Positions 54,603-64,000 of a DNA stretch of 64,000 bases are shown here, piece after piece. The notes below the pieces were generated by a model. That model searched no databases. It was not told the origin of the DNA and saw only the letters and a program-made list of their open reading frames with translations. How positions within the stretch are numbered: the first letter of the stretch is position 1; every line of letters begins with the position of its first letter. A program made the position numbers and the translations under genes. This DNA is from Candidatus Accumulibacter aalborgensis (lineage in GTDB: Bacteria > Pseudomonadota > Gammaproteobacteria > Burkholderiales > Rhodocyclaceae), in assembly GCF_900089955.1 (NCBI RefSeq), contig NZ_FLQX01000002.1, positions 1 to 64,000 of the forward strand, read 5' to 3'.

Positions 54603-55064
54603 CTACGGCGATGGCCAGTCCTTGATATACGCCTTGAGCAGTTTGTTCTCCATATTGCGTTCCTCGAGCACTGCCTTGGCGACGTCGTGAAACGACACGA
54701 CGCCGAGGATGGTATCGCCTTCCATCACTGGCACATAGCGAGTGTGGGTATCGACCATGATGCGCCGTAGCTCGTCGACGTCCATGCCCAGATTGGTGGT
54801 TGGTGGATTACGATCCATCGCTTCGATGACCAGAATCTCGGCGATTGGTGGTGTGGGACCAACGCGCCGCTCGGTTTGCCTCTTGGCCAGTATGGCCAGA
54901 ACCTCACGGAAAGTGAGCATTCCAGCCAGCTTGCCGCCCTCCATGACGATTACCGAGCCAATATCGTTTTCGGCCATCATGATGACTGCCTCGGAGAGAG
55001 GCGAGTCAGGATGGACTGCGTACAACGCGGACTCTTTGACCTGCAGAACTTCTTTGACCTCCAT
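54603..55064 (-). CDS. CBS-domain pair protein
   Basis: A stand-alone 153-residue protein with two CBS motifs (about residues 10-60 and 85-140; AVIMMAENDIGSVIVMEGGK and RRIMVDTHTRYVPVMEGD). Such pairs bind adenine nucleotides and often act as energy sensors or regulatory subunits, with the target unknown here. The ATG at 55064 has a strong AGGGGG site; the upstream frame to 55178 is discarded. It lies downstream of pntAB on the same strand but is separated by a strong hairpin. Confidence 0.9.
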   Translation of the reverse strand: MEVKEVLQVKESALYAVHPDSPLSEAVIMMAENDIGSVIVMEGGKLAGMLTFREVLAILAKRQTERRVGPTPPIAEILVIEAMDRNPPTTNLGMDVDELRRIMVDTHTRYVPVMEGDTILGVVSFHDVAKAVLEERNMENKLLKAYIKDWPSP

Positions 55065-55169
55065 GTCACCCCCTAGAAATAGGATAGCTGGCCGATGCGC
55101 CGATTCACTGATCTGCGAGATTCTATCAGATGTCGATCGACTTCCGAGACTCTGCTCGCCCATCTTTTG

Positions 55170-55210
55170 ATGAAGCAAGGCACAGCGCCCGCCGAGGCGG
55201 GCGCTGTGCC
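55170..55210 (-). terminator. Terminator-like hairpin after pntB
   Basis: A perfect 15-bp GC-rich stem (55179-55193 with 55196-55210) with a tiny loop, followed on the minus strand by a mixed TTGCTTC tract. It lies 32 bp after the pntB stop. The U tract is poor, so termination may be partial or the hairpin may protect the 3' end. Confidence 0.7.
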
Positions 55211-55241
55211 AAGCGATCGAGGAATAACCGTCCGCGTCCGC

Positions 55242-56657
55242 TCAGACCTTCAGGGCAACCAGCACTTCGTCGAGCATCTTCTTCGCGTCGCCGAAGAGCA
55301 TGCGGTTGTTATCCTTGTAGAACAGCGGATTGTCCACCCCCGCATAACCGGAGGCCATGCTGCGTTTCATGACGATCGAGGTCTTTGCCTTCCACACCTC
55401 GAGCACCGGCATGCCGGCGATGGGGCTGGTGGGGTCGTCCTGTGCACCGGGGTTGACGATGTCGTTGGCGCCAATGATCATCGCGACGTCGGTCTGTGGA
55501 AAATCGTCGTTGAGTTCGTCCATTTCATACACGATGTCGTAGGGCACCTTGGCTTCGGCCAGCAGCACATTCATGTGACCGGGCATGCGGCCGGCCACCG
55601 GGTGAATGCCGAAACGAACATTGACGCCCTTGTCACGCAGGAAACGCGTGATTTCGTACACCGTATGCTGGGCCTGTGCGACGGCCATGCCATAACCCGG
55701 GACGATGATCACGTTCTTGGCCTCGCGCAGCAGCTCGGACGTTTCCGTGGCGCTGATTGGCACCACCTCACCGGCCGGTTGCGCACCCCCCGCCGCCGCA
55801 GGAGTTCCTCCGGTCGTGCCAAAGCCGCCGGCGATGACGCTGATGAAGTGGCGATTCATCGCCGCGCACATGATGTACGAAAGGATCGCACCGCTCGAAC
55901 CGACCAGCGCCCCGGTAACGATCAGCAGGTCGTTCGAGAGCATGAAGCCGGTTGCCGCTGCCGCCCAGCCAGAATAGCTGTTCAGCATCGAGACTACCAC
56001 CGGCATGTCGGCGCCACCGATGGCCATCACCATGTGGATACCGAAGAGCAACGCGACCACGGTCATCACCACCAGCGGCATCATGCCGTCGCTGATCGAG
56101 CCGGCGTGCAGGAATTCCCGTCCGAAGTAAATGACGATCAGCAGTCCGGTCAGATTGATCCAGTGGCGCGCGGGTAGCAACATCGGATTGCCGGAGATCT
56201 TGCCGGACAATTTACCAAAGGCAATTACCGAGCCGGAGAAGGTGATCGCTCCAATCAGGATGCCGACGTAGATCTCGATCTCGTGAATCGCATGTTCTGC
56301 CCCGGTCATGCCGGCAGACGCCACCGGGTCGATGTAGTTCGCGAAACCCACCAGCATTGCTGCGAGGCCGACCATGCTGTGCATCAGCGCGACAAGCTCG
56401 GGCATCTGGGTCATCTGTACGGTGCGCGCGGCATAAATGCCGATCGTCCCGCCGACCGCCATTGCGCCGATCAGCCAAGCGTAGCCTGCGGTGCCGACAC
56501 GGGGGCCAAAGACGGTCGCCAGAACGGCGATGGTCATGCCAATGATCCCGTAGAGATTGCCGCGGCGTGATGTCTCCTGATTGCTGAGTCCGCCGAGGCA
56601 GAGGATAAAGAGGATGGTTGCTCCGAGATAGGAGACGGTTGCCAAGCTTTCAGACAT
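55242..56657 (-). CDS. pntB: NAD(P) transhydrogenase subunit beta
   Basis: Proton-translocating transhydrogenase subunit carrying the NADP(H)-binding domain III and most of the membrane domain II. The first 270 residues hold about nine hydrophobic helices. The C-terminal domain shows [32 protein letters not shown] and [11 protein letters not shown], all typical of PntB. The ATG at 56657 is nine bases after AGGAG and gives 471 residues; ATG 56663 is too close to that site. It follows pntA directly. The complex can make NADPH from NADH using the proton gradient. Confidence 0.97.
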   Translation of the reverse strand: MSESLATVSYLGATILFILCLGGLSNQETSRRGNLYGIIGMTIAVLATVFGPRVGTAGYAWLIGAMAVGGTIGIYAARTVQMTQMPELVALMHSMVGLAAMLVGFANYIDPVASAGMTGAEHAIHEIEIYVGILIGAITFSGSVIAFGKLSGKISGNPMLLPARHWINLTGLLIVIYFGREFLHAGSISDGMMPLVVMTVVALLFGIHMVMAIGGADMPVVVSMLNSYSGWAAAATGFMLSNDLLIVTGALVGSSGAILSYIMCAAMNRHFISVIAGGFGTTGGTPAAAGGAQPAGEVVPISATETSELLREAKNVIIVPGYGMAVAQAQHTVYEITRFLRDKGVNVRFGIHPVAGRMPGHMNVLLAEAKVPYDIVYEMDELNDDFPQTDVAMIIGANDIVNPGAQDDPTSPIAGMPVLEVWKAKTSIVMKRSMASGYAGVDNPLFYKDNNRMLFGDAKKMLDEVLVALKV

Positions 56658-56669
56658 GTTCATCAACTC

Positions 56670-58262
56670 CTATTTACGGAACATAGCCAGCATGCGCTGG
56701 GTAACGGCGAAACCACCAAACATGTTGATCGTGGCCAGCACGATGGCCCCAATCGCCAACCAGCGAATCCAGTCTTCCGGTCGACTGATGCCGGCGTCTA
56801 TCGGTGGCGCGATCTGCACCAGTGCGCCAATGGCGATGATGCTGCTGATCGCATTGGTGACGCTCATCAGCGGGGTATGCAAGGCCGGCTTGACGTTCCA
56901 GACCACCATGTAGCCGACGAAACAGGCCAGAATGAAGACCGTGAAGTGATTAAGAAATTTTTCCGGCGCACTGGCGCCGATGAACCAGAAGACCACTGCC
57001 GCGACACCAAAGAGGATCGCCATGCTGCTCACCGAAGCGGGTTCGCTCGCCTTGCCGTGACCGTGCGATTTTTTCGTGGCAACCACCGGCTGGGCCGCTG
57101 CAGGTGCCGCGGCCGGCGCTGCCGACAGCTTTGGCGCCGGGGGTGGCCAAGTGACATTGCCTTCCTTGATCACAGTCAGGCCGCGGATGGCTTCGTCTTC
57201 CATGTTGACGTCGATGATGCCGTCCTTGGTCTTGCACAGTTCCTCGGCGAGGCGGAACAGGTTGCTGCTGTACAGTGTCGACGACTGCCGCGCCAAGCGG
57301 CTGACCAGGTCGGTGTAGCCGATGATGGTGACGCCGTGCTTCACCACCGCCTGGCCAGGCTCGGTCAGCTCGCAGTTGCCGCCCTGTTCAGCGGCCATGT
57401 CGACGATCACGCTGCCCGCTTTCATTGAGCGCACCATGTCGGCGGTAATCAGCCTGGGCGCCGGCTTGCCGGGAATCAGCGCGGTGGTGATGATGATGTC
57501 CACCTCCCGGGCCTGCTTGGCGTACATGTCGCGCTGGGCTTTCTGGAAGCCCTCGCTCATCACCTTCGCGTAACCGCCGCCGCCGGAACCTTCTTCCTCG
57601 TAATCGACCTTGACGAATTCACCGCCCAGGGACACCACCTGATCGGCCACTTCGGCACGCGTGTCGTTGGCGCGAACGATGGCGCCGAGGTTGGCGGCAG
57701 TGCCAATTGCCGACAAGCCGGCGACGCCAGCACCGGCAATGAAAACCTTGGCCGGCGGCACCTTGCCAGCCGCCGTGATCTGGCCGTTGAAAAAGCGACC
57801 GAAGGCGTTGGCAGCCTCGATGACGGCGCGGTAGCCCGCGACGCCAGCCTGGGAGGTCAACGCGTCCATCTTCTGGGCGCGCGAGAGCGTGCGCGGCAGC
57901 GAGTCGATGGCCAGCACCGTGACCTTGCGAGCGGCGAGCTGCTGCAAAAGATCGGGGTTCTGCGCCGGCCATATGAAGCTCACCAGCGTGCACCCCTCGC
58001 GCAGCAGGCCGACTTCGTCTGCCGACGGTCCACGCACCTTGAAGATGACGTCCGAAGAGGACCACAGGCTGGCCGCTCCTTCGACGACTTCGGCACCCGC
58101 CGCGCGGTACGCGTCGTCCGACATGTTGGCAGAATCGCCAGCGCCCGATTCGACACGCACCGTAAAACCAAGTTTGATCAGTTTTTCAACGACCTCCGGT
58201 ACGGTCGCCACCCGCTTTTCCCCTGCAGCAGTCTCTCTTGGTACGCCAATTGTTAGTGACAT
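56670..58262 (-). CDS. pntA: NAD(P) transhydrogenase subunit alpha (fused form)
   Basis: NAD(H)-binding subunit (530 residues). The N-terminal alanine-dehydrogenase-like domain begins [19 protein letters not shown] and contains the Rossmann motif [18 protein letters not shown] near residue 175. A low-complexity Ala/Pro linker (about 375-400) joins it to three to four C-terminal membrane helices. Fused PntA is usual in proteobacteria, whereas some relatives split it in two. The ATG has GGAGG five bases upstream. A hairpin followed by five T lies 40 bp upstream in its leader. Confidence 0.96.
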   Translation of the reverse strand: MSLTIGVPRETAAGEKRVATVPEVVEKLIKLGFTVRVESGAGDSANMSDDAYRAAGAEVVEGAASLWSSSDVIFKVRGPSADEVGLLREGCTLVSFIWPAQNPDLLQQLAARKVTVLAIDSLPRTLSRAQKMDALTSQAGVAGYRAVIEAANAFGRFFNGQITAAGKVPPAKVFIAGAGVAGLSAIGTAANLGAIVRANDTRAEVADQVVSLGGEFVKVDYEEEGSGGGGYAKVMSEGFQKAQRDMYAKQAREVDIIITTALIPGKPAPRLITADMVRSMKAGSVIVDMAAEQGGNCELTEPGQAVVKHGVTIIGYTDLVSRLARQSSTLYSSNLFRLAEELCKTKDGIIDVNMEDEAIRGLTVIKEGNVTWPPPAPKLSAAPAAAPAAAQPVVATKKSHGHGKASEPASVSSMAILFGVAAVVFWFIGASAPEKFLNHFTVFILACFVGYMVVWNVKPALHTPLMSVTNAISSIIAIGALVQIAPPIDAGISRPEDWIRWLAIGAIVLATINMFGGFAVTQRMLAMFRK

Positions 58263-58300
58263 TCAGTCCTCCATCCCTCGTTTCTTAAGTCCCAGTATCC

Positions 58301-58333
58301 AAAAAGACCGGTCCGCAAGCCGCGGAACCGGCC
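58301..58333 (-). terminator. Terminator-like hairpin in the pntA leader
   Basis: On the minus strand a GC-rich stem of about nine pairs with one bulge (CCGG-T-CCGC with GCGG-A-CCGG) is followed by five T (58305-58301), 39 bp before the pntA ATG. No minus-strand gene lies upstream, because gltB is divergent, so it may act as a leader attenuator. Confidence 0.5.
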
Positions 58334-58575
58334 TTCCCCACAGAGGCGAAATCACCATCGTTGATCTTGCAAAATGCTCCAGGCATGCAGCGCACGGCCC
58401 AGCGGACGCAGCGAGCTTCCCCTGCATTCGGCCTTGCTGGTAGCAGACAACCCTCAGTGACCTCTCTAACAGCTTACCACAAGCGTCAAGCGGACTTTAC
58501 CATGGCCGACAACTAAGCTCACCACACAAAGGCGTTTGATCCGCCAGCCATCTGAAACGAATGCGATGAGAAGTA

Positions 58576-58591
58576 TGGCACAGACTTTGCT
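58576..58591 (+). promoter_or_regulatory. Sigma-54 (RpoN) promoter upstream of gltB
   Basis: TGGCAC, five bases, then TTGCT: the -24 GG and -12 GC are exactly 12 bases apart, matching the consensus TGGCAC-N5-TTGC at every conserved position. Transcription should start near 58602 and leave a leader of about 240 nt before gltB. RpoN control fits nitrogen regulation; an NtrC site was not identified with confidence. Confidence 0.75.
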
Positions 58592-58657
58592 TAACTCAGC
58601 CAGAGGCCGGCCGACCCCATGGTAAGGCGCCTCAGCCGCACCAGTCGCTTCACTTGG

Positions 58658-58686
58658 GTGCGCCAGCCCATGGCTGGCGCACTTTT
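58658..58686 (+). terminator. Terminator-like hairpin in the gltB leader
   Basis: A perfect 11-bp stem (58658-58668 GTGCGCCAGCC with 58672-58682) with a 3-base loop is followed by TTTT. It lies between the sigma-54 promoter and the gltB start with no gene before it, so it could prematurely end gltB transcripts. Confidence 0.65.
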
Positions 58687-58840
58687 CTGGTGCGGTGCAG
58701 CATCTTGAAGGGCCAGCATATTCGGCGTATAGTCGCGAGTCCCGCGGAGTGGCCTACCGGTCGCCTCTGCGCCGGATTTGATGATTTCCTCGACAGCGGT
58801 CGCCGGGGTAACGTCTTTGTTTTTTGAGGATTCGAGCGTG

Positions 58841-63517
<4,677 letters not shown>

Positions 63518-63519
63518 CC

Positions 63520-64000
63520 ATGGGTAAGCCGACTGGATTCATCGAGTATCAGCGTCTGGCCGAGGCCTCTGAGCCCGCCACCTCGCGCCTCAAGCATTAC
63601 GGCGAGTTCATCAAGGTCCTCAGCGACGAGCAGGCCAAGGTGCAGGGTGCTCGCTGCATGGACTGTGGCATTCCTTTCTGCAATACCGGCTGCCCGGTCA
63701 ATAACATCATTCCCGATTGGAACGACCTGGTTTACCGGGGCAACTGGGAGCAGGCGCTGTCTGTCCTGCACTCGACCAACAATTTCCCGGACTTTACCGG
63801 GCGCATCTGTCCGGCGCCCTGCGAAGCGGCTTGTACGCTTAATATCAACACGGACCCGGTAGGGATCAAGTCGATCGAGCATGCGATCGTCGACAAGGGC
63901 TGGGAGAAAGGCTGGATTCTTCCGCAGCCAGCGAAGCTCAAGACCGGCAGGCAAGTGGCCGTCGTCGGTTCCGGGCCCGCCGGCCTGGCCGCGGCGCAGC
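63520..64000 (+). CDS. gltD: Glutamate synthase small subunit, 5' part (runs off the window)
   Basis: The first 160 residues of the NADPH-dependent beta subunit that feeds electrons to GltB. The N-terminal adrenodoxin-like domain carries two 4Fe-4S cysteine clusters ([14 protein letters not shown] near residue 47 and [13 protein letters not shown] near residue 95). The FAD-binding motif [15 protein letters not shown] is the last part visible. The ATG at 63520 is two bases after the gltB stop and has GGAGGC nine bases upstream. The gene is cut by the window edge, not broken. Confidence 0.96.
   Translation, partial: MGKPTGFIEYQRLAEASEPATSRLKHYGEFIKVLSDEQAKVQGARCMDCGIPFCNTGCPVNNIIPDWNDLVYRGNWEQALSVLHSTNNFPDFTGRICPAPCEAACTLNINTDPVGIKSIEHAIVDKGWEKGWILPQPAKLKTGRQVAVVGSGPAGLAAAQ

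Overview
The window looks like chromosomal DNA from a GC-rich betaproteobacterium, most likely Rhodocyclales (Accumulibacter- or Dechloromonas-like). This rests on the protein families and their order: mrcA beside pilMNOPQ-aroK-aroB-dgt-gltBD, hom beside two alanine aminotransferases, and an Mth938-like protein. The species assignment is inference; no rRNA is present. Almost all of the window is densely coding housekeeping DNA. No insertion sequence, prophage or CRISPR array was seen.

Layout. (1) 1-2.7 kb is a small accessory patch: a secreted protein with RTX-like repeats and a TolB-like propeller, a dispersed palindromic repeat, and an in-frame VapB-VapC fusion that is the relic of a toxin-antitoxin pair. 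(2) 2.7-13.0 kb is an eleven-gene cobalamin (corrin ring) operon on the minus strand, cobO-cobB-cobM-cbiX-cobH-cbiD-cobL-cobI-cbiG-cobE-cobJ, headed by a clear B12 riboswitch. It encodes the early-cobalt-insertion (anaerobic type) route; the precorrin-6A reductase gene (cobK/cbiJ) is not in it. (3) 13.0-20.4 kb holds a divergent DUF2917/MocR regulator pair, an atypical ABC protein, a 16-residue lysine-rich micro-ORF with its own promoter and terminator, an MscS channel, a secreted protein with two PilJ-type modules and a GST. (4) 20.6-22.1 kb is a secreted metzincin protease whose C-terminal 124 residues match those of the first gene at 88 of 124 positions (hand count). (5) 22.3-24.0 kb carries gltX followed by tRNA-Ala and tRNA-Glu. 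(6) 24-44.3 kb is housekeeping: a YejM-like membrane sulfatase-fold protein, a RatA-like protein, glnE, yhdP, a nitrilase, tldD, hom, alaA, alaC, a BI-1 membrane protein, tRNA-Ser, a GNAT enzyme, dapF, a DUF484 protein and xerC. (7) 44.3-54.5 kb holds mrcA (PBP1A) divergent from the type IV pilus operon pilMNOPQ, followed by aroK, aroB and dgt. (8) 54.6-64 kb holds a CBS-domain protein, pntAB (transhydrogenase) and gltB with the start of gltD.

How the genes fit together. The cobalamin operon is tightly coupled, with several 4-bp ATGA overlaps, and is probably switched off by B12 through the riboswitch. gltBD makes glutamate using NADPH and is preceded by a textbook sigma-54 promoter and a long leader containing a terminator-like hairpin. 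The divergent pntAB operon, which can supply NADPH, also has a terminator-like hairpin in its leader. GlnE links to the same nitrogen circuit.

The least expected observations are the micro-ORF at 16.7 kb, the sigma-54/attenuator-like leader of gltB, the triplicated 13-bp unit at the cbiX start, the apparent CTG start of aroB, the VapB-VapC fusion relic, and the C-terminal cassette shared by the two secreted proteins. I did not find a wholly new multi-gene system.
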